Assembly: GCA_051294375.1 (NCBI GenBank)
Contig: JBJCIZ010000239.1
Coordinates: forward strand, 3,355,989 to 3,419,988
From: Paraspadella gotoi
Taxonomy: Eukaryota > Chaetognatha
DNA: 64,000 nt
Reading direction: 5' to 3'
The position numbers and the translations under genes are program-made. This document shows, piece by piece, positions 27,801 to 41,111 of the stretch. Numbering within the stretch: position 1 is the stretch's first letter; the number at the start of each line of letters is the position of its first letter. A model generated the notes under the pieces. It searched no databases. It was not told where the DNA came from and was given only the letters and a program-made list of their open reading frames with translations.

Positions 27801-30800
27801 TTATAGTTTTAGGAATTCCCGAAGGTGGCGCTAGCAGGTTTTTTTTTTCTGCCTTAACAAAAGAGCAACCAACTATTTTAGCACCCGAATCTCGTTTCTG
27901 AATCGACAGTAAAGATCGTAGTTGACGATATCCTCGTCGATTATTGGCGAAGCGAACTGCGCCAGGATCAGCGACTTCATGATGCTGGAGAGGAGAAGAA
28001 CGAAGAGTTGACCCACGCAGTCTTTCCAGTCGTAAGGGGCGACGTCCCCGAACCCCACTCCGTAGCAGAACACCACTGTGCGGGCGCGGGGTTTTTGAAG
28101 GATAAAACGACTGGGTGGAAAAAAGACGACAAAGACTTTTACGATTTAGTCATTGGCAAAGTAGCTTATTTATTGAATTGAATAATTTTTATAATTTCAT
28201 AAATTTTTTTATTTAATTTTAGATATTTATATGATTTTTATATTGGTGGTACCAATTTCATACGTGACAATTGAAAACGATTTGACCGCTTCAGCTGCCA
28301 CAATATTTTTTTTTTTTTTCGTGGCGCAAAAACCGATGCCAATTGTAAATTTAAATTTTTTTCGCGCAAGTCGACGCTGAGACCAAGTCGACATAAACAA
28401 AAAAAAAAATAATAGAATAAGAATTTTAGTCATAATAAGAATAAATAAAACTGACGAATATCCTTGTTAAATTTTTATTTGTTACGAGATAGTCTCTCGG
28501 TTGTTTGATGCCCTTTTTATTATTGAATTCGTATTTTTGTTGCTTACGAAGTATCTGATTGATCAAGTATTTTAAAAGTCGCTCTCTGATTGGTTAGTCC
28601 TTATGATTGTGCCTTAACCAAAGATATAAAAGAGATGTGCTTACCTAAAACTAAGAGGATAAGTTACCAATGATTCGTGACAGTCGGTAAGCATTTAAAA
28701 TGATATTTTGTAATTTTATGGTTAAGCTTAAAGTTGACTATTTTTAATAAGTTCTTATTTTTTTTGTATCTTTAGAAATAGTCTCCCTTCTACTTGCTTC
28801 ACGTCTCACGCTCATGTTATGTCTACTACAATAAATATTACTAAATTTACATTCTTTGAATCTCTATAAATAAATAGCAAGTCAGAAAACACTAGCTCGC
28901 TCACGGCGTTACGGTAAAATCCTCAATAATCCTTAAAATTGAAATTGAACTAACAACGGGACGACAACAGCGCTCCTCTTTTTTTTACCCGACCAATAAA
29001 CGGCCATGAGATAGTAGGTCGACCAACTGAGACACTCTGTCTCCAGCTCGAGAAAGGGAATCCCTTGGTCGAACATCGTCGCGGGAGTCCCGGCGAAAAA
29101 GTCCCCCTCGAACCAACTGCTGAAGCGGAGCTCGCAATAATGATCACGCGCGTGGCACTTTCTGGTGGGGGGGGGGTTCATTTCGAAAGGGTTGGGGGGG
29201 AGGATAAAGGGTTCATAGTTTGCGCTGAGTTATGATGAAACTACATCGTCAAGGGTTCAGGCCGCCAAGATACTTTGTTTCTCCAGTCGTGACGCGGTTT
29301 CTCATTGGGTAAAGTTATAGATCAGATCACGACGACGAGGCGTAGCGTTCAATCCCAACCTGCATACCTGCCCTATGGTAAGTTAAGGCGCCATGTTGTC
29401 GTTGTGACCCCCCCCCCAAGCTTGATTCCAAGCCCGTGACTCGTTTCATGGTTGCAAGACGAGGTTAAACTAAAACCCACTTAGAGCCTTATCCACACTA
29501 CTACTTAGTAGATTATTATTAAACTAAAGTCGCACACCCGAACGCGTTGGGTCGGAGATCGATTTGCACGAAACCAAGTTCTAAATTGTGCGTCACATTT
29601 TCCTCACATACCATTAGTAACAAGTCCCTGTGGGGATATTCTGGAATAAAAAAAGTATTATAACATTAATGTTTGTAAAATTTTATTTCATAATTTTTTG
29701 AAAATAAAAAAAATAATGACAGAAAGTCAAGGCTTTTCAAAAAGTTTAAACAATAGAGACCTCAAATATACATCCCTGTTTATTGTATAAGTCTTATCAC
29801 TTAGTTACCGAATTCAAGTTGAAATTTCAGACGTTCCAAACCCGGTTTCTTCTTTTCCAATTCACTTTTGAAGTAGTCTCGAACGAATCAAAATTTCAAT
29901 ATTAACAAATAATTTAAAAAATAATAATAATAATTCAAAATTTTTCGTGGTGAGACGTTTGTAATTGCATGTAATATATTTAATGTACTTAACAGGACCA
30001 AAAACTACCTGGATAGTTCTCCTGTATGCATATTACACTTGTAAACTTATCAAGTAAATCTTCATTTAACATGTCACTTTTAGAATCAAAAAAGGCAAAT
30101 CTGAAAAAAATTTTTACAAAAATAGATTACTATACTTATTATTACTTAATATACAGACCCAGATTTCCAGTAAGATAAAAGACAAGTTATTATGTACAAT
30201 TTGTACATTAATGTGAAAATAATATAATTTTAGAAAATTAAAATTTAGTATATAGAACATGAAAATAAAAACCAATAAAAATACTTGCAAAAAGTTGATA
30301 TAAGAAAGTATAATTTAAAAAAAAATTATTTCATTAAGTTGGTCAAAAATGTAAAAAGCTATATTTAAAACGCCGATTTCCAGCTTAAAAATATATTTTT
30401 TTGTAATTTTAACCTACTATAAGACATAATTTTTTAAAAATATTTATGGAGAAAAACAATTTTTATTTGTTTTGGTTCAACGAATTTTCAATTTTCAATT
30501 TTCAACAAACTGTTGTCAAATAAAATTTGTTGAACCAAAACAAATAAAAATTGTTTTTCTTCCTAAATTCGAAACGCAACGAAATTGAAAGTCTATACAC
30601 AATGAAAAACATTTATATTTCTTTTTTCAACTTTTAATAAGGAATCTGAATCTGTTCTCTGCGGCGACGTCAACAACAACAACGACAACAACCGCGACAA
30701 TGAAACTGACCTTAAATCAACCTAACCTTTACTATTGTTTAGCGTTTTCCCTTATTTCTTACTTACCATTGTTTTGTCTTTTACATCTCAGAATTTTAAA

Positions 30801-33800
30801 AAAACCATTTTGAAATTTTGACATTATATAAGGGTAGCACTATATACAAAATAAGCTGACTGGGCTTTTTTGTGAAAAAAGAAAAATAACTACAGATTAG
30901 TATTCACTAATATGAAAGTTTTCAAGATATAACTGCTAAATTTTGATTTCAAACTTTCACTTCACCCTAATGTACTTTGTACAATGAACAGTCATCAAAT
31001 ATTTTTTTCTCTACCAGTTACAACTGAGCAGGAACCAAGAATTCAATAAGTCAAGAAACAATTGATTGATTGATTGCTACTAATCATTTACCTCCATTCA
31101 AAGAAAGAGCATCTTGTACAGGAAGTGTCATCATCTTCATTTGTTTTCGCTTTACAAACAAGTAAAATCCAAAAACATGCCGTGATATGAAGAAATAATA
31201 CAGTGTAGATCGTACTCGTTACCTTGTACAATATATACAAAAAAGACAAAACATTTTGAAGGATATGAAAGTTTATCATGATCCCTCACCTTTTATACTC
31301 TTACTTGCATGACTCGACCAAAGTTAAACGTTCCTTGAGATTTAATTCTTCCAAATTTTCCCATTAATTCGAAAAAGTGCCAGAGTCGCACCAGCCTCAT
31401 TCCATTGACTACACGAATGTCGGCCCACAAGAAGAAAATCTCCAAAGGAAATTTCATGAGAAACGTAGATAGAGACCAAAATTTGAACCAATGTTCAAAT
31501 ATTTGCGGTGGAGTGGAAACCATGATCCCAGTTTCCGGTTGCCATATTGGGGTGTGCCATTCCATATAAGTGTCTATCAGAGCAAGTAGAGTAAGGAAGC
31601 CAAGAGGTACTTCAAATCTTAAATAAGAAATATTGAGAACAAACATCACGGGAATTATCCAGATTAGTGCAAGAGAATTTATCAGTTTAACATAGGCCCA
31701 GAATTCTTCAAAGTAGCCTATTCGAACGAAATGGCCGGACATAAAAATAACTTTTGAAATAGCGTTCCAGGACGAAGTAAAGCGCATCTTTAAAAGGACG
31801 AAAACACGGCGATCCATGATTTTTTGTTTCATCAAAAATTTTTTAAGGAATTGATTAACACTTATTTCATGACGAATTTGAACACTACGGGGCTTTTGAA
31901 TTCGTAATCTCATTCCCTCGACTAATGGCGCAAGAGTTCCAACTACGTATTTCCAAACATAGTTATCAATCGGAAACTCCTTGAGACTTTCGTTCCATTC
32001 TGGCCATGAGATCGTCGCAATTTGTACGTAAGTGAGTGCAATTACGGTAACTTCCCTGGAATAAAAATTTTTTTAATTTTAAAATATAATGACGCTTCAA
32101 GCGACAAAAAAAACCCTCACCTTTCTTTAGTCCAACATGATAACAAACCGATAATGGTTCCCGGTCCACTTTTACACGACACGTTATCGCCGTCAATTTG
32201 AATGATTATGCCTTTCGCTAAGAGCATGAAATCATTGGATATATCGCCCAAGTTTGCTAAGCAATGAAGGAAAACCAAGTTTTAACTTAATACAGCCATT
32301 ACAACAGGTACAAACTGAGGATCTAACTGAAAAAAATGACGATAATTTAGTAATTCTAGATGACTAAATAATATAATTCATTGATTAGTCGTACAAATTG
32401 TATACTGCAATAAATGGAACTAACCTATCCTCGTGCCTGGAGTAAAATAAAACCATCTCAGAGATCGCCGCATTTTTGACAAACAAACTGGATTACGCAG
32501 AAAGTTAGTCATTAGCTGCCATTTTTCGGGCAAATTAAACATAAATAAGCGAGTCGGAATCGTCTGCAGGAAAAAAAAAATGATTAAAAGGAAACCGCCG
32601 ACAGTGCAGAAAGCTCCACGAAAAGCAGTATGCTTAGTTTTAACCAGAGGCTGGGTGACTCAGCAAGAAAAAGAATTAAGCCTTGGTCAGGATCGGGATC
32701 GACAGAAACGCCGACGATAATTTGAACGATAGAGGAAGCAGTTGCGACTGTGAGAGCGACGACGAAGGGAGTGATGCATAAAACGATGATGGAAGCAGCA
32801 TAAGAGACAAGTTTTGTGTGTATGTTTGAGTCCACTGCTTCAGGAGCCACAGCAAGGGGGCTTCGATGGAAAAAAGTGCCAACAAATTTCATACACACAA
32901 AACTCGTCTCTTTTGCTGCTTCCATCGTCGTTTTATGCGTCACTCCCTTCGTCGTCGCTCTCACAGTCGCAACTGCTTCCTCTATCGTTCAAATTCTCGT
33001 CATCGTTTCTGTCGATCTCGATTCTGACCGAGGCTTAATTTTTTCTCTTGCTAAGTCACCCAGAATTCAGAATTCACTCGATTACAGATCACTAAAATTT
33101 AAAAATATAATAACCTGTAATAAATACGCCTCGTCATGGCAAGAAATACGGTTGAAATCCTCAATGAAGTGAATGATATTCTTTAAAACAAGGTCGCAAT
33201 CTTCGTTATCTATTTTTCGTTCAAGCATGGCTTCGTTTAAATCCTTCAAAAAAATAAATCGTCTAAAAAAAATTATATGTTTGAATGGAAATATAGATAT
33301 TGAGTAATAGAAGGCTAACCGTTAGCCAGCTGGCAATTCGGACTTTATTTCCTGTTTTTATTGAGTAATAAGCACTGAGATAACCACTGATTTGTCCAAT
33401 TATCACAAGGTAATACCCTGCGAGCATAAGTCCCACAACCTACTTGACATATTAGCATAATTAATAAGGTCAGTTGGGAATGAGAGGGGACATTATTTGG
33501 AAAACAATACATTTATCATTGTTGTACAATGTACAATGTACATTATTTAAATATATTGTTTTTATTTGGATCTACTTATCAGCAGATCCCGACTCTATAA
33601 TTCACTTTGTTGGTCCGTCGGTCCGCCCCCTCAATATTGTCGGGCACACACTTATATCATGTCAGAACATCTAATTATGATAAATTATGCTATTATGTTT
33701 TTTCCTTTCTGTTTTGTTGTTATTTGATTTAGAACAAAGTTTTGAAGAGAGATTTAACAACGATTTTTATTTCATAGTGAAACGGACATGTTTCGAACTT

Positions 33801-36800
33801 TCGACATACGAGTCTTCTTCAGCGCCAATTCAATTTGTGAATTTGAAGAGAATTTTGTGCATAAAGAAAGAGAGAGAGAGAAAGAGAGAAACAGAGCAAA
33901 GTTTCCAACACAGAGTTTGAGAGAAAGGATAGTGTTCAGTTTTTTATTAGGGACAGGTGAAGGTGAGGACAGAGATAGTTTGTGAAAAGAAATTGAAATT
34001 GTTGTACATTTCATAATGTATTATATTTTCAAGCACTGTCTCTCTCTCTCTCTCTTTCCATTTCAATTTCTTTTTACAAACTATCTCTGTTCTCACCTTC
34101 TCCTGTCCCTAATAAAAAACTGAACACTATCCTTTCTCTCAAACTCTGTGTTGGAAACTTTGCTCTGTCTCTCTCTCTCTTTTTTTATGCACAAAATTCT
34201 CTTCAATTTCACAAATTGAATTGGCGCTGAAGAAGACTCGTGAGTCGAAACATGTCCGTTTCACTATGAAATAAAAATCGTTGTTAAATCTCTCTTCAAA
34301 ACTTTGTTCTTGATAAATTATGCAAAAAAAAAATAATGAGGGGGCGGACCGACGGACTGACAAAGTGAATTATAGAGTTGGGATCTGCTGATAGGCAGAT
34401 CCGACTAAAAAGTTGTTTGTTAAAAATAAAACTTGGTTTTCTCTAAATTAGAAACGCAACTAGAATTACTATCAAAGGAAAAATAACTCAAGAGAGATTT
34501 TTTTGAAGCTGAACCATTTAAACCATTAAATCATTAAACAATACTATCTAGGAAAAAAGTATATAACATTTTTAATAAAGGATATCTATTCAAAAACTTG
34601 TTTGATTTAAAAAAATATTTTTAGATTTACATTGAATTTCCTTTCAGTAGCTTTCTTCCATTTTTTTGTTGATCAAATCGTTTAGAAGTTACAGATCAAA
34701 AAATATTGTTACTTCAAATAAAAAATAGCAAAAAAAATCATATTTAGTTTTCCTCCATTTTTGATGTTTTAGAATTCATTTTTATTTCAAATAGAGTTAG
34801 TTATTTTTTTAATTTTTTATTAATTTGGCAATGCTAAAGGCCTTGCACCTTTTTTTGGTTCAAAAAAGTGCTATTATACCTTTTAGCAAAGAGGGAAAGA
34901 TATGCAACATCAATATCAGGTCTGAAAAGAATTGCATAAAAGAGGTGGAAAAACATTTCACTGGCATACCTCAATTGGCTGTATGAGAGCATGCCCAGAC
35001 GAATGCAGGCATTAGTTGATGCCGAGGAAGGGCATACCAAATATTAAAAATCTTTTACCCATGTTTTGTATACTTTTTATTGAATAAATGAATTATGTTA
35101 TATACTTTTTTCCTAGATAGTATTATCCGAACCTGGTACGCCCAAAGATAAGCCGGGTGTATGATAGAATCTTCACCAACACCCAAACCCAGCGCCATTA
35201 GGTAATAAACAAACTCGAAGGATCTTTTAGTTTCTATCTCTCGGGACCTGAGAACAAAAAAATTAAATAAATTACAAACGCTAGTTATTCTGTGCAAATG
35301 TTCAATTTTTAGTCACTTTTTGGTCGGTTGGTCCCTCGGTCTGGTCGGTTCGGTATGTCTGTCCCTCGGTCTATCCCACTTACGTTAAAAACGCTTATAA
35401 CTTGCCTATAGTTTGTTGCTCTTTTGTTCAAAAATCAAATCTAAGCGACTACTGGCCCCGCCTTTTGTTTTTAAAGAAATCTTAGTGTATTCTTAAAAAA
35501 AAAGAAAAAAAAATAAAAAATTTCGTCTTTTCCGCTAATAAAGAAATCTTACAAACTATAAGGAATAAATGACATGATAAGTAAAAAGAAAAGTAATGCG
35601 GCGCAATACCTTGGAATAACCGTTCCTTGTTTTTTTTTACAATCCTCATTTTCATTTGGCTTACCCTGTAATGTTGACGTCTTTAGTGCGCTGAATATCG
35701 AGCTCTTTCTTGCATTGACGTTGCAATTCAAGAATGTAGTCGAAATCGTGATGCAGTTGGGACTCGTAACTAATTATTTAAATCAAAGGAACTTTAAAGA
35801 TTATCTTCTCGAAAATATTTTAATTTGTATCTTAAAAATAAGATTTATTTTGTAAAGGCGAAAAAACAAAGTAAGAGGAGGAAGTTTATTGTATCTACGA
35901 CCCGAGTTAAGTTATGTTATACATATGAAAGAGATGACATTAAATGTCATTATGATTGTAGTCGAAGACAAATACTTGAAATCGATGAGTTTTATTGGTA
36001 GAATCCGCATTCGTGTTAGAATCCCAATGTGACAATACAACCCATTTGGATCCAGATTAAAGCGATCCAAAAATGATTTGCAAACTTGCAACAATTTAGA
36101 ACTTTCGTCTGAGACGGTATTATTATTATTAATATCAATGGGCATTATTTTTATTAATATGGTGTTAACCGTATAAATTTTTTTGAATCATGATTGAAAA
36201 TTTAAAAAAAAATGTTATAACATACCGTTGATTAAGCTATAATATTCGTTAACATAATGGCAGGGAGACGTTATGTTTACATATTCGAAATTGTAATAGC
36301 ACAAAGCTCGTGAAAAGTAGAAAGATACGACTGTAGTGATAATCAGCATTGTGAGTATGAACAATGCCAAATGGAGTGCGGGCCTATGAGAGAAAACCTG
36401 ATTTTAAAAATAAATTTGGTTGCCGTCTGAAAATGAAATTTCATAACCGTAGTACATCGCATCTAAAAGCCTTACGATCTATATCTATCCACGATCTCCA
36501 TTACATTGTGCCACATGACGGCGATAAAGACAATCTTTGAGAAAGATGCAAAGATATAATCATTTCATTTTTATCTCGATTAATTGAAGGCTCAGCTTCT
36601 TTGTGACGTCGTCGTCGTCGTCGGCGTCACGCTTTTTTAATATTGATTCTATTAAAAGTGTGTTATCATAGGGAGTTGAAAATTTTAAAATTATCATATT
36701 TCATATTAATATTCGGATTTGTTTGTTTTATTTACAAAACAATTTTATCAATTTTTATATAAAAACTACTACGAATTACGATTGATTCTATTAAAGTGTG

Positions 36801-37891
36801 ATATCATAAGGAATTGAAAATTTAGATATGGCTTCTCATCATTAAGATCTTTGAAATTTTCATATTAATATTCGGATTTGTTTGTTTTATTTACAAAAAA
36901 AACGTTTTAATTATATGTTATGGACGACACAAGTTCGTCCACAATGTCGTTCTTTCTCTCTCTATTAATTATATGTCCCTCCCTCTCTCTCTCTCTCTTT
37001 CTCTCTCTTTTTCTCTTGATTTTTTTTTCTTTCTTCTGATTCATCTAAAAACGAGTTCAGGCTTTGCAGCGGCTGTCCAGCTTTTTTCTCTCTCTCTTTT
37101 TCTCTCTCTCTTTATTTTTTTCTCTTTCTCTCTCTATCTCACTCAAACACGCATTTGTTTATGTTTTATTTACCAAAAAAATTTATATATATTGTAGGCT
37201 CACTAATGTAAAAGACGGTAAGTTAGACGCCCCATCGCGCTTTTCTTATGTGGATCAGCAGGGCACGAACCCAAGTCTTTTGGGTTGGGAGGAGCTCGTG
37301 CTACCTCAGGCGCCACAACGGAGTAACGCTTTGCCGCTTTAACGAGTAACTGGGCTGTCCAGCTTCTCTCTCTCTCTTTTAATTATATGTCGCTCTCTCT
37401 CTCGCTTTTTTCTTCTTAATAGGGGTAGCCCCACTCAATGGGGTGAGTCAAAAATTTAGAAAGAGTACATGTTTAAACAAAAATTTATACATTTTTAGGT
37501 ACACGTTCAATGTACGAAAATGTATATGGCTCTATACCCAAATATTTATTTTTTAATATTTATTTATTGATAGGAAAGGAGTTGGTCCCTATTCAGATAC
37601 ATCTAAAATCGAGTTCAGCTCTGCAGTGGCTGTCTAGCGGCTGTCCAATTTTTCTCTATCTTTCTCTCTCTCTCTCACTCATGATTTTCATTGATATACT
37701 TAATACTTTTCCAATTTGCAATGTCCGCAATAATCCTTAATTGTTTGAATTTTATTTTTAGTGCCATTAGTGCAATTAGTCTTGCTCAATACTCATTTAT
37801 TGTTTAAATGTCATATTGTTTTAAATCGTTTAATCTTCTTATTGTCTTAATTGTCAAATTGTCTCTTTTATTTAAAAAAAAAAAAAAATTT

Positions 37892-37923
<32 letters not shown>

Positions 37924-40900
37924 ATTGTCTCATTGCGTCAATGAATGACTATCATCGCATTAATGAATAATCATCATCGCATCAATGAATGACTATCATT
38001 GCATCAATGAATGATTATCATCGGATCAATGAATGGTTATCATCACATCAATGAATAATTATCATCGCATCAATGAATAACTATCATCGCATCAATATTT
38101 GGTTATCATCGCATCAATCATTTGGTTATCATCGCATCAATCATTTGGTTATCATCGCATCAATCCTTTGGTTATCATCGCATCAATCCTTTGGTTATCA
38201 TCGCATCAATATTTGGTTATCATCGCATCAATCCTTTGGTTATCATCGCATCAATCCTTTGGTTATCATCGCATCAATATTTGGTTATCATTGCATCAAT
38301 AATAGGTTATCATCGCATCAATAATTAATTCCTATTACATCAATAAATTACTATCACATCAATCAATTACTATTACATTAATAATTCGACATCGCATCAA
38401 TCATTTGTTTTTTTCCCGGATTTTTTCATTAATTTTCTTTGATAGTGCCATCTGGCGAGATCACTACTTTTTTAAGATTTTTTTTATAAATTAATGTTTA
38501 AATAATAATTTATTCATTAATTATTCATCTATTTAATGCCCATATTAATATTTTTATATTTAATATATTTATAATATTAATTATTTTTTAAATGTGATTT
38601 ACCTTTGACGCGCGTAAGTAAAACATTGGGCGGATACACTTATAGCGAATAGGGACCTTTTGAAGTCCGAAATCAGTCATTATTGGCATCCGAACCCAAA
38701 CAATGAGGTCAATAAACGCGATCACCATAATGAACTAAATATTAAAAAAAAAGCCTAGAATCGGTTGTTTCTTGAGTTTTATAGGTTTTACAAAAATAAT
38801 AAAATAAGTACTACATGGTGACAATTTTACAAGCGCCGGTAAAAAAACGCTGTCATTTGCAAACCAGTGGTTGTTTCAATGATTTGAAAAATTAGTTGAG
38901 TAAAAAATATTAAAGTCATTTATGTTTTCAAATTTTATATTGATCAGTTAAGATATGCCTTGACAATGAGTGGAGAAAGTTGGCTTGTAAAATCGGGTTT
39001 CATTTTCCAACTCACTTTTTTTAGATTCAATTTTTTTCTCTTACTTTCAATAAGTTTTCTGAAAAAATTTTAAATAAAATAATATTAATATTATTATCTG
39101 CTGAAAGCCCTTTCAAATCTAAAGAGAATGACATATTTACAAATACTGTAGTATAAAATTTAACCGGCCCAGCTTTAATTTAATTAGGATACTCAAAAAC
39201 AAGACATCTTTCCAAAAATCAATAGCTGGAGGGTAAATTTAGGATTTTTATCAAATTGTGATTGGCTATCTTAAATCTATTTTTTTCAGGCTCTTTCATG
39301 ATACTTATATAAATAATAATATTTTATGTTATGATTTTATATTATAATAATTTAAACAGGTCATTTATTTTAAAAAAATATTTAAAATTTTAAATAATTA
39401 ACTTTTGACTCTCTTAATTGAACCAAGGCTAGGCAGCTTAATTTTTATGTTAGAGCTTTCGTAAGTATATCATTCTCTTCATTTTTTTAAGGGCTTTCTG
39501 AGGATATTTATTATTAATAAAGTATTTAAAAAAAAAGAATTTAAAAACAGTTTGTTGGAAAATGAAACCCGATTTTACAAGCCAACTTTCTCCACTCATT
39601 GTCAAGGCATATCTTAACTGATCAATATAAAATTTTAACACATAAATGACTTTAATATTTTCTACTCAACTAATTTTTAAAATCAATGAAATAACCACTG
39701 GTTTGCAAATGACAGCGTTTTTCTACCGGCGTTTCTAAAATTGTTACCATGTATATAATATTAATTAATAGTGATAAATAAAAACTATGAAAATAGGAAA
39801 TTCCTAGTTGAAAGAATGTAATGTATCACCTGAGTCAAAATGATGACTGTATAACTAACAACTTTTCTCCCAACATGTCCAGTTGAAACTGAAAGATTAA
39901 TAAATTGCATACAAGTTTGTTTTTTTTTAGTTCAAAAGTTGTATAAACTTACTGTATAATGATGAACTAATTATATTGCTGGGCCACACCACATCCGCCC
40001 AACTCGATGGAATCATACGAGCCACGAAAATAAATGGTGACAAGAGTCCAACGATTGCAGTAAACATGGAAAACCAGTCAAGCCGCCTATGGCATTACAT
40101 TTTTTTGATATTTCTCGCTAAACTTTTTGAATATCCTTTTTATTTTAACTTATTTCAATCGTGTTTTCCTACAAATTGATACCCTTATCTTCAAGTTGGT
40201 AATGTGTAGTATTAAACATATTAATAAACATAGTTAAACCATAAGACCTTTTCAATTCTGACTCCTACATTTTTTGCTCGGCAACGACTTTGCTTTTTGC
40301 GATGCCCTCGAGCCAGACTTGAGGATCCTTTGTTTTTGAATATTGAACGCTCAATGTATAAAAGTCATCCGGTTGAAATGTTTTAATCTGGCAAATACAA
40401 TTATGTCAATTAAACTCGTAAGGAAAACGGTAAATTTGATATTCTTTCGTATTTTTTTTACCGGTTTGCACTTTTTAAATGTTTCTCCTCGGGCAATTCT
40501 TCTGTAGTTCTCGATCATTTGGCTGACAATTTTTTTCGGAAAGAATTGGCAACATTTAATATAATTTTCAGGCCGCAGGAGCAGGAAATCACAGTCAGTC
40601 GAAGCTATTATAAGGATGCTTTTCGCATGAATTGGCCCAGACAATCCTGTTGAACATAAATGGTTAAAACTGTTAATCATAATGCAGTTATAATTTTACT
40701 AATAATTATAAAATAATCATTTTTTTTATCGGAATGAAAAAATAAAGAGCAAATCTGCTTTTTCACCATACCATACTTTTGCTGTCAAGGGTTTTTGGGG
40801 TCTTTTGAAAAATTACTTAAAAATATTTAGTTTAAAAAAAAAAATATTATCGAATTACCCTAACCCTAAACCCTCTTAACCCTAACCACTAAAGCGTAGT

Positions 40901-41068
40901 AAAAATTCTAAATTTAACTTAATTAAAATTCTAAAAGTGAGAAATGAACAACATTATTGTATTTACGGTCGTGGATGTGCGTGGTCATGACCGTAGAGGG
41001 AGAAGAGTGGCTCGACGTTCGACGGCCATGGATTCTCTCTCTCTCTCTCTCTCAAGGGTTGGGTTTGG

Positions 41069-41111
<43 letters not shown>

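Larger units (their letters stand above)
33573..34408. mobile_element. Nested palindrome: GATCTGC-hairpin ends outside, hammerhead inverted repeat inside
   Basis: The outer ends carry GATCTACTTATCAGCAGATC at 33573 and GGATCTGCTGATAGGCAGATCC-type sequence at 34381-34402 followed by CTAA. Inside, arms of about 290 bases meet near 34010 with GA/TC runs and an outward hammerhead motif on each arm. The second switch point of the triplicated assembly block falls in a copy of this same palindrome near 54490. Confidence 0.7.

Noticed and set aside
32584-33172. Two similar small membrane-protein frames on opposite strands
   Set aside because: They are the two arms of one foldback element, so the same frame appears on both strands.
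38101-38327. Regular direct repeats that could suggest a CRISPR array
   Set aside because: The units abut with only 3-4 variable bases, there are no unique spacers, and the genome is eukaryotic. It is a minisatellite.
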